Assembly (NCBI GenBank): GCA_933207985.1
Contig: OW240920.1
Coordinates: forward strand, 127,977,628-128,041,627
From: Pelobates cultripes
Taxonomy: Eukaryota > Chordata > Amphibia > Anura > Pelobatidae
Length of the DNA stretch: 64,000 nt
Direction: 5' to 3'
A program made the position numbers and the translations under genes. Below are positions 46,012 through 56,938 of the stretch, one piece after another; positions within the stretch are counted from its first letter, which is position 1; every line of letters starts with the position of its first letter. The notes under the pieces were generated by a model that had not been told where the DNA came from, ran no database searches, and saw only the letters and a list, made by a program, of their open reading frames with translations.

Positions 46012-46536
46012 AGGAACACTATAGTGCTAGGAATACAAATATGTATTGGGCAGACTAGATGGGCCAAATGGTTCTTATCTGCCGTCACATTTTATATAGT
46101 GCTGGACTACCGATTTAGGTCACCGGCCTCACTCAGTAAGGAGTTAAAAATTAGCTTTACTTACCTTTTCTCCATTGTCGTGCTGGTCTTGCTACTGCTA
46201 GTCCCACCTCCATGGCATTCTTGATGTTTTCAGTCAATCCAATGCTTTCCCATACAAAATCTTTAGGAGGCTATTGTGCATGCATGGCAAAACGCTGCAC
46301 TACGCCAATGAGCATCTCCTCATAGAGATGCAGTGAATCAATGCATATCTATGGGGGACCATTCAGCATCTCCATGCAGCTGATGGCTACACAAGCAAGC
46401 ACCTCTAGTGGCCGTCTGAGTTACTTTTTTTTCTCTGGAAAGGCAATGTTTACAGTGCTAACACTACAGTAACATGCTATAGACACCAGAACCACTACAT
46501 TAAGCTGTAGTGGTTCTGGTGACTAAAGTGTCCCTT
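46012..46536 (+). mobile_element. T2-like MITE with a tiny LINE-tail insertion
   Basis: TTAA at 46008-46011 and 46537-46540; ends AGGAACACTATAGTGC and the complement of AGGGACACTTTAGTCACC. At about 46048-46097 it carries GACTAGATGGGCCAAATGG...CACATTTTAT, the last 50 bases of the CR1-type LINE seen at 11926-11970. Confidence 0.8.
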
Positions 46537-46540
46537 TAAA

Positions 46541-47819
46541 CACCAATAAATCTCTAGTTATCAGACTGGCTGCTAGGATTACAGAGCTCATTTTGTGTTG
46601 AGGGTTTATTTCCATCCAAGTTATGTCGAGCACTTTCTGTTTTGTTTAGAGTATATTTAACAGGGTAATGTGTATTTTGAGTGCTTGTGTGAGCCAAATC
46701 TCCCAGGGAGCTGTTGAGAAAGTGTCAGCAAGGTCGGAAGTGCATTCTGCCTATAATTTATAATGCATCTAAATTGTTTATTCCAATGAAGAAGATTTTG
46801 TTTTTATTATGCTATGTATGGAGATTAATATTTTGCTGTGAAGAACTTGCAACAATGGACCTCAAGTGCTGTGGAGAGAAGTCAAACTGTTTGTGGTGTG
46901 GTGTATGTGTGTGGGCTACTTGTGGATGCAGATGACATTTACCTCTACCGCCACTCTGTCACTACTAAGTGAGTGAAACCGTCGCTCTGTAACATGCAGC
47001 AATTATCGGAATCATTCAGACGTGCTTGATGGCAATGGTGGGGCATAAGTTATCGGAAGTGCAAACCACAAGCTCCTTTCTACTAGCAGAGGAGCACTAG
47101 GAATGGACCCTGATCTCCCCAGCAGGCCTATTTGCGTTTTGCAATCTCAAGTACTCCACATGCAATGGATGGCATGTGAGCCATAGGTTGGTGACCTCTG
47201 CTCTACAATATAATAAGTGAAATCTCAATATATTATTCCTGGCAAACACATTATAAATAAGTAAATAAAAACAATAATATAAAAAAATGTAATAGATTGT
47301 ACAAATGTGATTGTTTATTGTCTTGTTCCAAAGTAACATTTTATTAAACTGTTTGAAATACTCTGCTAATATTTTTATTTTAAACATAATATAGCTTTTT
47401 ATATTATTATAACTCCATGTGTCTTAATGTTAGTGGTGATCAGACTTAGTTAAGAACAGATCAAAATATTTACTTTGGAACCAGATTTATAAAAAAAATG
47501 GTTCTATGGGAAGACATTTATTAACATTTCTCTCATAAAGAATGTCCTGGACACTGTGTTTAATTTAGAGAAGACCATAATATGAAGCTATTTTTCCTCA
47601 ATAGGAATGTGAAGAGTTGGTGTTTGGATAGCATGGGGTCATCAGCATTTCTTCATAGGGCGATTCTGCTCTCTGCTCAAAACAATCAGTAACCATTTAA
47701 TCACATTGCTTTTATAATGTGAATTTGTTGGTTGCCATTTTCTGACTTGCCATTAGTGATAGCAACTGTAGCTAACATCAGCCAATCAATGAGTTGCAGG
47801 TCATGTGACACGAGACCCA
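46541..47819. other. Intergenic sequence with one short candidate ORF
   Basis: The plus-strand ORF at 46786-46935 begins MKKILFLLCYVWRLIFCCEE, a signal-peptide-like start followed by a cysteine-rich run (CCGEKSNCLWCGVC). It lies upstream of and in the same orientation as the ficolin exons, so it could be a leader exon. I saw no donor site in convincing position and the hydrophobic start may be chance. The rest is featureless. Confidence 0.25.
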
Positions 47820-48260
47820 CGCATTTATATAGCCCCATGTCCGTCCACGGTAAAGACGACGTCAACGTGCAGGTGACGTCACGCAAAAGACGCACTCGCA
47901 CGTTTTGGGGTCAAGGGCTAGGTACAGCCAATCGGATCTGCAAGAGGGTTATTTAAACTCACCTATTCCTTAGCCCATTGCCCTGTCGTGGTTTCCCTTA
48001 TATGGTTATCCGAGAGTGTGTTCCTGGTTTTTGACTTTGGCTTTGTTTTGACTTAGCTGATTTCTGGTACCCTTGACTTTGTTGGCTTTTCCTTATCGCT
48101 GTGTCTCATTCTGTGTCCCTGACCTCGGCTAGTTTCCTGACTATTCTCGGGTACGTTAAGTCCGGCCATTCTAAGGCTCGGTAAGACTTTACCCTTTGTT
48201 CTAGGGTGTGATACTATTCTGCGTGCTGGATCAATATAATCCTGACAGCATGTCAATGAT
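47820..48260 (+). repeat. LTR-like repeat, family B
   Basis: A TATA-like GGTTATTTAAACTC (47947-47960) is followed by T-rich sequence with TTGACTTTG, GACCTCGGCTAG and CCTGACTATTCTCGGG, as in the copy at 39290. Upstream is CpG-rich sequence with paired GACGTCA-like sites (47853-47880). Confidence 0.45.
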
Positions 48261-49479
48261 GCCCAAATTTGACTGTCCCCCCAAAATGGGGCCAGCAAAC
48301 CACATAAGGGGCAGAGCACTTCTAGGGATGCGCATGCACTGCGCTGGCTGAGGTCAGTTCCCTGGTATCCCCAATTGCAAAACACCAGGGAACACAATTG
48401 GGAAGGTAAAACTAGAGCCAAAATTGGTACGGTTAGGGGGCATGTATTACTCATTCCTGAACAAGGCCATCATTCAAACACTCACACATTCCGTAAGATT
48501 TCCACAATAGCTTCACATCTGTCATATTGAGAAAAATCTCAGATACATCTCACACTTCCCTCTCTGCATTGTTAAAGATGCCCAGTAATGAGCTATGACT
48601 GCTTTTCTGTGTTTTAGAAGATTCCCTATCCTACCATCGTAATATGAAGTTTTCCAATTATAATCAAGATAATGACACAGGTAAAGGAAATTGTGCTGAA
48701 ATACGTAAAGGAGCCTTGTGGTAAAAAAGCGGTCACTGCTCAAATCTCAATGGACTATATTTAATGGGACAGCACTTTTGTAAATGGAATCAAATGGTAT
48801 GCTGGTAAAGGCTATAACTACTCCTACAAATTCTCTAAGATGAAAATACGTCCGGCGCAAAAGTAAAACAAAGAAATTTGAGCTAGCAAAATTATCAGCA
48901 TTTGTGTAATTTAGATCGGCTCTGTTACTTTGCAGGTTTTGCTTTTAGGCAAATCCTTTACTGTTCCTCTATTTCTCCTTTTTTTAAATTTACCTTGATA
49001 TTTTATTTAAATAAAATATGGAGAGCGTGATCTTTGGCAATGGCCAGAGTTTAAGCAGGCTTCCCTTTCAGTAGCTAAACTAAATTACCCACAATCCATC
49101 AGCCAAAAGAAGCCCACAGAAGGGCAAGCTGCAGACATTATGAACGTAGGAGAACAAAATGGCTGCCTACAGGTATTGCAACTTGGCACAAGGAAGAAAA
49201 GATAATAAATATTAAAGGCAAAGACATAAGGAAAGGAAAAAAAACATGAAAGTGAAAGAGGATGGATGATTTTATCACAGTAAGAGTGTACTTAGATTAC
49301 TGAACACTGGTTTTCCCATACACTTCAATGGATGAGTTGTTATTCAGTAAGCAGAGTAAACCATGACTCTGCTAAGAGAATTTAGCCCTTGATGAGAGCA
49401 CCAAAAAGGAATAAGAAAGTAAAAAATGCATAGATGCAAGTTGGTCAAAGGAAGGAGAAGAAAAAAATATAAGAGAGTA
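48261..49479. other. Unassigned intergenic sequence
   Basis: No gene or repeat ends recognised. Confidence 0.45.
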
Positions 49480-50510
49480 GTGTGGTGGGACCGCTGCCTG
49501 TTCGTGAATTGCTGAATTATATTCTGTGTATTTCCTTATAGTTTTCATATGAATGTGCCTGCTCCCCGTTCGGGAGGTCCTATACGAAGGGAATACATTC
49601 CCCTTCCAAATGGGGACCACCCCAACAACTCATTTAGAATGTTGGTTTAGAACGTTCACACCTCATTATGCGGTATCAAAACCACAAACCGCAAGGGAAG
49701 CCTCGGTGCGTGCCTCCCCTGGGTGGTGGCCCGTTCGTTAGAAGAACGCCATCCAGGCGGAGCATTCATGGATTGCTTCCCACCTTGATCGGTTCCCGAG
49801 GACCTCCCCAGTGCCCCTTGGAATGTTCGCACCAATCAATTAGAACCTTGGCAACTCGCAACATAAGTGTGAAACAGCAAGGTAAGTAATTAATGAGTGC
49901 TTCCTTGGGTGGCCGACATTCGTATAGATGAGCGGCGGCCAGGGGTAACATTCGTGTCCCGAAAGGAGATGCTTCCCTTGCCGGGTATCACCCAGGGACC
50001 TCGCAAAAGTAGGCTGTTCACGTTGGTTACCATTCTGGGGATCCCTGAGATTGGTTGTGACACTCATTGAGGACAATGGCGGTTTGGCGGGCTGTCTGTA
50101 ACCGGGCGTCCAGGGGGCGGGAAGCTTTCCCGCGTTGGGACTCCCAGGTACAGAGGCTCATGGGATGAAGAGCCCCTGGTCACCGGAGGTGGGAAACCCT
50201 GAGGGGGGATGGCGGGAACAGGGGACAAAGGGACTGGAGTTCCGTTTCTGTCCTGGAAGGGGGAGGCCCTTGGGAGAGGACACTGAGTAGCGGGAACAGG
50301 GGACAAAGGGACTGGGTTTCTGGACCCTGGGAGGGGACATTGTCTTTGTGTGTGATTCACCTCTTGCATGGGGAAAAATATAAAGCCGAATGTGGCCAAT
50401 AAAGTTAGGATAGTCTGGTATGCCTATTGCAATGCCCAGAGATGAGGGAGTCTGACTTGTAGTAAAGTGACTCAAACTGGATGTGTGCAGGAGTTTCACC
50501 CAGTACTCCG
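49480..50510 (+). repeat. LTR or LTR-like repeat, family A
   Basis: The right half matches 16690-16900: GTGGGAAACCCTG, TGTGTGATTCACCTCTTGCA, an AAAAATATAAAGC TATA-like box and ATGTGGCCAATAAAGTT. Internal short duplications (GGGAACAGGGGACAAAGGGA at about 50214 and 50292) are present. No coding region. The left limit is arbitrary. Confidence 0.55.
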
Positions 50511-51292
50511 TTTAAAAGTAGAATAAAAATAGCTTGGTATGCTCCTAAAATTAGGTGCAATAAGATCCAGGAGTCAGTTCACTTACAAAAGGCTTTTCTA
50601 TGTTAAAATATACACAGCTAGTATATATGGGGTGTATATCTTTAAATCTGCTAAAAAGCAGAATCAAATTATTACACGCCAAGTTGTTCTACTTGGAATT
50701 TCAAGATGAACGCTGTAATACAAGGTATATATAGGAAAACAGTATGAGGAACTGTTTCCTATATGGCAAAAGACTTATACAGTTGAGAGTGTATGTGACT
50801 TTAAATCTATTGGGACATGACAGAATATTGGTCAATATCCCATACTATGATGCATAAAAAACCAAATGTAAAATTTAAAATTTATACTGTTAGATGGATC
50901 ACTATATGTTATAAAACTATATAGAGAATTAAATAGATAAAAATTAGATAAAAATAGTATAAAGTTTATTAAGTAATAACAATATTTAAAATTATTCAAA
51001 TATGAACAAAAATTAAAAAATGAAAATCAGGAACGTATGGCAAGAATGTTACCAGCACTTTAGCAGTCTTAGTATCAACTGAGCTGCAGGGACCACCCAG
51101 GATGGATATGGATACAGTATTGCTCTCACTGTGATCTCTGGCTGCCGGCTGTGAGGTTAGCGTGCGTCCCAGACCTCACTCTGAGGGATGCACGCTTGTC
51201 GGCCGGTCGGTCCCCAGATGCTTCAGTATCACACTCTCAATGAGGAGATGTTGTTAGCTGCCGATTTGCTGAACTTCTGCGTCTGTATCCTG

Positions 51293-51340
51293 CTTGTCTA
51301 ACGCGTTTCGTGGGTGTCAGCCCCACTTCATCAGAGACGA
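51293..51340 (-). ncRNA. Hammerhead-ribozyme-like motif of the Penelope element
   Basis: On the minus strand CTGATGA (complement of 51328-51334) is followed by a hairpin with GTGGG / CCCAC arms, and GAAA (complement of 51306-51309), then CGCGTTAG. CUGAUGA, stem II and GAAA are the conserved hammerhead core in the right order. Stem III appears minimal, as reported for Penelope hammerheads. The cleavage site was not fixed by eye. Confidence 0.65.
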
Positions 51341-52631
51341 GATAGAGACTCAATAGTCTGTTTTCAAATAAATATGCATTCAACTAATTGTAATTGGTGG
51401 CACAAGTGTCATTATTAACAAACATTGTTAAGCAACATTAAATGCTCAGTGTTTAACCCTTAGTATTGAATATATGTACATATAAAAAGATCGTAATTAC
51501 AATGAAATACAAAATAGTTCATTGGGAAAAGTAATAATAATTAGTTCAACTTCAGTTCTTCACATACATATTTAGAAGGGTTTCAGAGATATACCAATGA
51601 ATGTTGGAAACAGTATAAATATATGTCAAAAAATATATATGAATATACACAAATCATGATTACAGAAAATTGGATAATTCATTGCAGAAAGTACTTCATT
51701 AGAATTAAATTCTTCATAAACACATCGAGAAAGAATTCAGGGGGTATAACCATAAATATCCAAAAACAGTATATATTAAAAGAATTGCAAGTGATGTACA
51801 TTTAAAAATGATTAAAATCAATTAAGATTATCACAGAGTATAAAGACTGTAACATACATAGAAACGATGTGGAATGCGAGATGATCACAGAATATGACAG
51901 AATATACAAAATACCAATAAAAGATAGATAAATAGATAAAATCAGCCTTAAGATGCATAAAGATAATATATATTATATATATCTATACGGATACATAGGA
52001 TGGGACGCAATGATTACATATGGGTATTCAGTAAAATTAATCTGAAGAGAAACAAAGGACAAAAAGAGTATATGATATCTGTACAGGGAAGAAAGATGTA
52101 GATTGATTTGATCATTAGGATACATACTCAAAGATGTGCAAAAATTGTGCAAAGGATAATGGGAAATATAGAGACTTTAGATGTTGCGCTTCCCAAAACA
52201 GATACCTCCAGGAACATAATCATATTAAATCATATAGTGGAGATAGTTACCTGGTTCCAACCAGTGTATGTGTTGATCTAAACTATGAGCATAAGGTATA
52301 TGTGTATAATACATCGCAAGATTTATTTATATTCCTTGCGACTACGTGCATCAAAAATTACATTTTAGTGGTGAGATGATCACAGTGTTTCCCTTAAGTG
52401 TAGAGACATATGTGATACATAAATATTAGTGTTGACAATACAAAAGGGACTTAGTAGGAAATGAATAAATAGATAGATAAGTAAACTTATATTAGCTGTC
52501 CCAAAAGACTCTCAGTTTCATGGTGTGTGTGATTATATATATAAATAATCACAAGGTGCATTAGAAGAAAGAAAGGAGAAAGACAAAAAAAAAATATTAT
52601 TATTGAATATATTTATATATTGTGTAAGTGT

Positions 52632-53459
52632 TTATAGGAAAGCATTAAGTTCAAAGTCTATATTTAGACCATTGGGGACAAGAGTCTCCAAATTAAAAAT
52701 CCATTTTGCCTCGATTTGGTCTAAATTTCTTTCAAGATCTCCACCTCTCCAATGTACATTCACTTTTTCAATCGGAAAAAAACTCAATCCTGTAGGATCT
52801 CCTCCATGAAATTCTTGAAAGTGTTTTGAGAGGTTGTGTGTTTGTAATCCTCTCTTAATATTACGGATATGTTCTGCCACTCTAATTTTTAAGGATCTCT
52901 TGGTTCTTCCCACGTATTGTTTAGAACAGGGACATGTAATGAGATAGATGACCCCTGTTGTGTTACAGTCCATATTGGACTGTATCTTGTGTTCTTCCAT
53001 ATTAGTTGTGGATTTGAATTTTGTAACTTCTAGTTCTGAGGAGGGGTTGTTTCTACATGCTGAACATTTGGTACATCTTCTAAAGCCTTTCTTTGTCGAT
53101 TCGTTTTGTGTGTTTCGAGAGGTTTTTAATGTTGGGGCCAGCAGGAGGTGTAGGTTCGGTGCTTTGGTAAAAATAATTTTTGGTTTGGGATCTAAAATAT
53201 TGGTAAGTGTGGGATCATTTCTGAGGATATCCCAATGTTTGGTTAGAATCTTCTCTATATTGCGGGATTGATGATTGAATTTGGTTATAAATGCAGGTGT
53301 TGCCTCGTAGATGTCTGTGGTCTTGATTCTGTTCTTCAAGGTATCTTCCCTCGGAATATTCTTGGCTCTATGTTTGGCCTCAGTGAGTAATTTTGTGGGA
53401 TATCCTTTGGTTTGGAATCTCCATTCCATCTCTTCCATCTGTTGATTGAATTTTGAAGA
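52632..53459 (-). pseudogene. Penelope-like GIY-YIG endonuclease region
   Basis: About 275 codons are open. The start (MEWRFQTKGYPTKLLTEAKH) is the thumb end of a Penelope reverse transcriptase. A cysteine motif follows (RCTKCSACRN), then the GIY-YIG nuclease: GVIYLITCPCSKQYVGRTKR, with the second motif's arginine and histidine in SLKIRVAEHIRNI. LSKHFQEFH follows. The domain nicks DNA to prime integration. The ORF is open to its stop but lacks the reverse transcriptase body, so it is a truncated copy. Confidence 0.85.
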
Positions 53460-53498
53460 TTGATGTGAGGAACAGATGGAAGAGATGGAATGGAGATT
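53417..53498. repeat. Inverted repeat at the 5' end of the Penelope copy
   Basis: AATCTCCATTCCATCTCTTC... (53417-53445) is repeated as an exact reverse complement of about 28 bases at 53470-53498, with a 24-base spacer. The right arm is the start of the reverse-transcriptase-thumb coding sequence turned around. Confidence 0.9.
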
Positions 53499-53506
53499 AC
53501 GTCATC

Positions 53507-53963
53507 TTCCGGTTCCCAGCCTCACTCTGCAGCCGACGCGCGAGGGAGCTGAGCAGTCAGCTCATGGGAAGTGCTCCCTCGCCGGCCGCCCGCCCGCCCG
53601 CCCGCCTGCCAGCGCCGCCCTGCAGCCACTGGACCACCAGGGAGAGAGACCCCCCCCCAGCACTCCCAAAGGTAAGGAGGTTGGGGGGGATTTAAATTAA
53701 AAAAAAAGTTAATGTGTGTGTGTGTTTGTGTCTGACTGTGTGTGTTTGTGAGTGTGTGTGTGTGTTTGTGTCTGTGTATGTGTCTGACTGTGTGTGTGTG
53801 TTTGTGTCTGACTGTGTTTGTGTCTGTGTATGTGTCTGACTGTGTGTGTGTGTGTTTGTGTCTGACTGTGTGTGTGTATGTGACTGTGTGTCTGTGTGTG
53901 TTTGTGTGTGTGTTTGTGTCTGACTGTGTGTGTCTGACTGTGTGTGTGTGTTTGTGTCTGACT

Positions 53964-53995
<32 letters not shown>

Positions 53996-54221
53996 TTGTG
54001 TCTGACTGTGTCTGTGTATGTGTCTGACTGTGTGTGTGTGTGTGTTTGTGTATGTGTCTGACTGTGTGTGTTTGTGTATGTGTCTGACTGTGTGTGTGTT
54101 TGTGTATGTGTCTGACTGTGTGTGTGTGTATTTAGAAGGTGGGGCGGGGGGAAGGGTTGGGGGAGTGGGGCGCCTGAGTTTTGTCCTGCCTAGGGCAGCA
54201 CAAAACCAGGATACACCACTG
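53507..54221 (+). mobile_element. hAT-like element with TGTG/TGAC minisatellite
   Basis: It starts CAGCCTCACTCTGCAGCC and ends in the complement of CAGTGGTGTATCCTGG, a hAT-style end. It has a GC-rich head with (CCCG)n, a GCCACTGGACC motif shared with 15132, then an array of TGTGTG/TGTCTGACTG units at 53712-54128. No clean 8-bp duplication (GGTTCC versus GGTACC around the ends). Confidence 0.65.
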
Positions 54222-54445
54222 GGTACCACGCTGCCCCCATTCATGGGCGGTAAGAGGGGGATTTTTAAAAATGATAAAAAGGAGGGATAGGCATGCCATT
54301 GTCCACCCCTAACGGTGCGTAATTTGTCTATGTAATCTAGCTCTCCTCTCTATCTTCAGGTCTCCTGCAAATCGGTTCTATATTGTTACTAAAGAAATTT
54401 ATACATAGAAGGATTGTTCTAATTCATGCACTTATTTTTTCACAG

Positions 54446-54472
54446 GGGAACCTGGAGCTAATGGACAAAAGG
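54446..54472 (+). CDS. Ficolin-type gene, collagen-like exon
   Basis: A 27-base exon between TTTTTTCACAG and a GC-type donor (AAGG|GCAAGT). Entering in phase 1 it reads G-EPGANGQKG, three Gly-X-Y triplets. Exons of 27 or 36 bases starting in a glycine codon are usual for collagen-like stretches of ficolins and collectins. The GC donor is followed by a perfect AAGT. Alone it would be weak evidence, but it splices in frame with the next two exons. Confidence 0.7.
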
Positions 54473-54826
54473 GCAAGTCCCTTGTAAATTGCACAACAAT
54501 GTAAATAGATTAATATATTTATTTAAATACAGGCTATAGGCTGATGTGTATAGACTCCGTACTGTGGGCAGTTTGTTCAGTGACATAAGTGACTATAATA
54601 TACACATAGCTAGACACTGGTACAGAGGGATAGTGGGTCTGCTTTTGCAAGCTTGTAGTCTAGGAGGAGGTAGGTGTGAGAGAATGAATGTAAGTAGTTT
54701 GCTTGGGATAGAAGTTCTGTCTGTGAGTGGCGCAATACACCATTGGAAGTCATAGCTAACGTGGGTATTAAATAAAAAACTTATTAGTATAGTAAGTCTA
54801 TAGTAGCCCTCTCTGAACAGGTAGAC
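54473..54826. other. Ficolin intron, left part
   Basis: Intronic, no other feature than the GC donor at its start. Confidence 0.5.
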
Positions 54827-55000
54827 CAGTGTTTCCCAACCCAGTCCTCAAGCCACACCTACCAGTCCAGGATTTAGGGATTACCCAGTTGTGTCTAAGG
54901 TGTTTTTACAAAGAAGAAAAAAAACACCTTAGACACAACTGGGTAATCCCTAAATCCTGGACTGGTAGGTGTGCCTTGAGGACTGGGTTGGGAAACACTG
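54827..55000. mobile_element. Near-perfect palindromic hAT MITE
   Basis: 174 bp flanked by AGGTAGAC (54819-54826 and 55001-55008), an 8-bp duplication. CAGTGTTTCCCAACCCAGTC at the left pairs with its complement at the right, and the arms are almost perfectly complementary for 80 bases around an A-rich loop. It lies in a ficolin intron. Confidence 0.95.
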
Positions 55001-55360
55001 AGGTAGACGTATAACAGAAGACATATAAAGATGTGGGAGCTAAAGTAAAGTCTTGCAGAGTGAGACGCGGAATTCCAGACAACAGAAGAAGAGAAGAAGC
55101 ACTGGTGAAGTATTGGAGACAGACATGGGAGAAAGTAACAAAAGTATAAAGAAGGCACAAGCCCTTGGTGGAAGGAGACAGGAGAGCGAGGATTTGGAGA
55201 CTGGAACAATGATATAGGGTGTTTATTCTAGAACTGATAGGGAGTCTGACAGTCTGGGGACAAGGGCACTATAGAGATAGGAATACAAATTTGTAATGCT
55301 ACATTGCTCTTCTAACAGCTGTGAAGACGCTGTGTAGAGCCGCATTTTCAAAAATGTTAA

Positions 55361-55780
55361 AGGACCACTATAGTCACCCAGACCCCTTCAGCTCAATGAA
55401 GTGGTCTGGGTTCCAGGTCCCCAGGTTTTCAGAGAAACTGCTATGTTTACACTGCAGGGTTAATCCAGCCTCTAGTGGCTGTCTCACTGTCTCCTGTCTC
55501 CGCAACTAGAGGCCGCTTCAGCGATTTACACTGAGTAAATCACACTTATTTGACGCTGGGTGTCCTCACGGAGTCCTGCGTCAAAAAAGATCACGATAGG
55601 AAAGCATTGAGTAATGCTTTACTATGTGCGGGTTTGAATGCGCTCGCGTATCTGGCCGCACATGTGCATCCGGCTCCACTCGGGAGCTCGGCACTGGATT
55701 AATGTAAGTGGCACCGAGGGAGGGGGGTCCTGAAGGAGGGGGGCACTCCAAGAGCCTATAGTGCCAGGAAAACGGGTTTA
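55361..55780 (+). mobile_element. T2-like MITE, diverged right end
   Basis: TTAA at 55357-55360 with AGGACCACTATAGTCACC; internal AAACTGCTATGTTTAC and CCTCTAGTGGCTGTC as in the other copies. The right end, near CTATAGTGCCAGGAAAACGG at 55758-55777, is degenerate. Confidence 0.65.
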
Positions 55781-55968
55781 ATCAGATCGTCACCAAATTT
55801 TCTTTTAAATTATTTATTTTAAATTAAAACACATCCAGATTTGTTGTTTTATAGACCAGGATTGCTTTACAACATAAAAAACAGTTTTGGTTATTGTAAT
55901 ACCGCTCAAATAAAAAAGATACAACATATTTTCTTGCAGGTCTATAACCCTTCTATTTTATCCACTAG

Positions 55969-56007
55969 GAGAGAAAGGGGATCCTGGCTCATCTGAAATC
56001 ATATATG
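55969..56007 (+). CDS. Ficolin-type gene, collagen/neck exon
   Basis: A 39-base exon with acceptor TTTATCCACTAG and donor ATATG|GTGAGT. Phase 1 on both sides. It reads EKGDPG then SSEIIY: the last two collagen triplets and a short link to the lectin domain. In frame with the exons at 54446 and 56811. An alternative upstream AG at 55938-55939 would bring a stop, which supports the chosen acceptor. Confidence 0.75.
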
Positions 56008-56810
56008 GTGAGTTATAGAGTTTCCCATGATTTAATGTGAGATGTAAATCCATATTGATGTTACTTAAATTTTTTGTTAATCTTTCTTTTATTGAGGCAT
56101 ACATATGTTTGAAATGATACAGAATAAAGAAGGGGAGACGATCAAGAAACATACAATGTAGGGATGTAACATCACGGTTTAACATCTCCTAGAAACAACA
56201 GCCTCTTTTTATATTAATTAAACTAGTAACATTCTGAGCCTTTGTGTCAGGGCTTTGTATAAACGTAGTTAGGTGAATGCATGCGATAAGAAGGTGAAGC
56301 ACAGTTGGCCTGTGTGTCTGGGCTATCTGTTTCTGTAGTTTGCGAGGTCATCTGTCATACAAGTCAAACTGGGCTTAACAAGTCATAAGGTATTATAAAG
56401 CTAAACGATTAACAGGTGGTACAATGCAGTTTACACAATATAAGTTAAATGACCGGATAGGCTATGTGCTTGTATGCTCTGTGTACTGAAGAATATTAGT
56501 ATGATGCATTTAGTCAATGCATTTAGTCAATCTATGTATGCAAGATTGGATGCCAGGCAAGGCTGTGAATCCCTTTCTCTTTAGTGCTTTTCATTCCACA
56601 ATTGGAACTTCCTCAGAGACCATAAAATCAAAACAAGTTACAAGTAATTGTAAAAATAAAAGCCTAAAAGGTATATGTATAAAATGGAAAAAAATATAAG
56701 ATATAAAGAAAAATACATAGGTAGGTAGTACTTACACCATAAACACAACAAGTCTGTTTTAGCTCCATTGCTTAGCCATTATGTTGTGTTTTTTCTCTTC
56801 CCTCTCTCAG
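56008..56810. other. Ficolin intron
   Basis: AT-rich, no recognised element ends; ends with a strong pyrimidine tract. Confidence 0.5.
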
Positions 56811-56938
56811 CTGCCAAAAACTGTAAGGAGCTACTGAATAATGGCTTTGTTCTCAGCGACTGGTACACTATATACCCAGATGGTAAAACCCCACTGAAGG
56901 TGCTGTGTGACATGCACACTGATGGAGGCGGCTGGATA
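56811..56938 (+). CDS. Ficolin-type gene, first fibrinogen-like exon
   Basis: Acceptor TTCTCTTCCCTCTCTCAG and donor GGATA|GTAAGT, 128 bases. It reads [20 protein letters not shown], then [15 protein letters not shown]. This is the N-terminal subdomain of a fibrinogen-related domain: the NCKELL start, the W-T-I-Y turn, and the C-D-M-x-T-D-G-G-G-W signature. With collagen exons in front, the gene is a ficolin, a secreted pattern-recognition lectin that binds acetylated sugars and activates complement. Later exons with the calcium and sugar sites were not found up to 64000. Confidence 0.88.

Larger units (their letters stand above)
50520..53468 (-). mobile_element. Penelope-like element, 5'-truncated, minus strand
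   Basis: Minus-strand order: end of the reverse transcriptase, GIY-YIG endonuclease ORF, about 1.3 kb of AT-rich 3' sequence, then a hammerhead-ribozyme-like motif at 51297-51334 and a further 0.75 kb. GIY-YIG coding and hammerhead motifs in the terminal repeats are established traits of Penelope-like retroelements. The left limit is approximate. Confidence 0.75.

Noticed and set aside
53522..54290. Minus-strand 240-codon frame with HTHTH-like repeats
   Set aside because: Translation of the (TG)n-rich array of the hAT-like element, not a gene.
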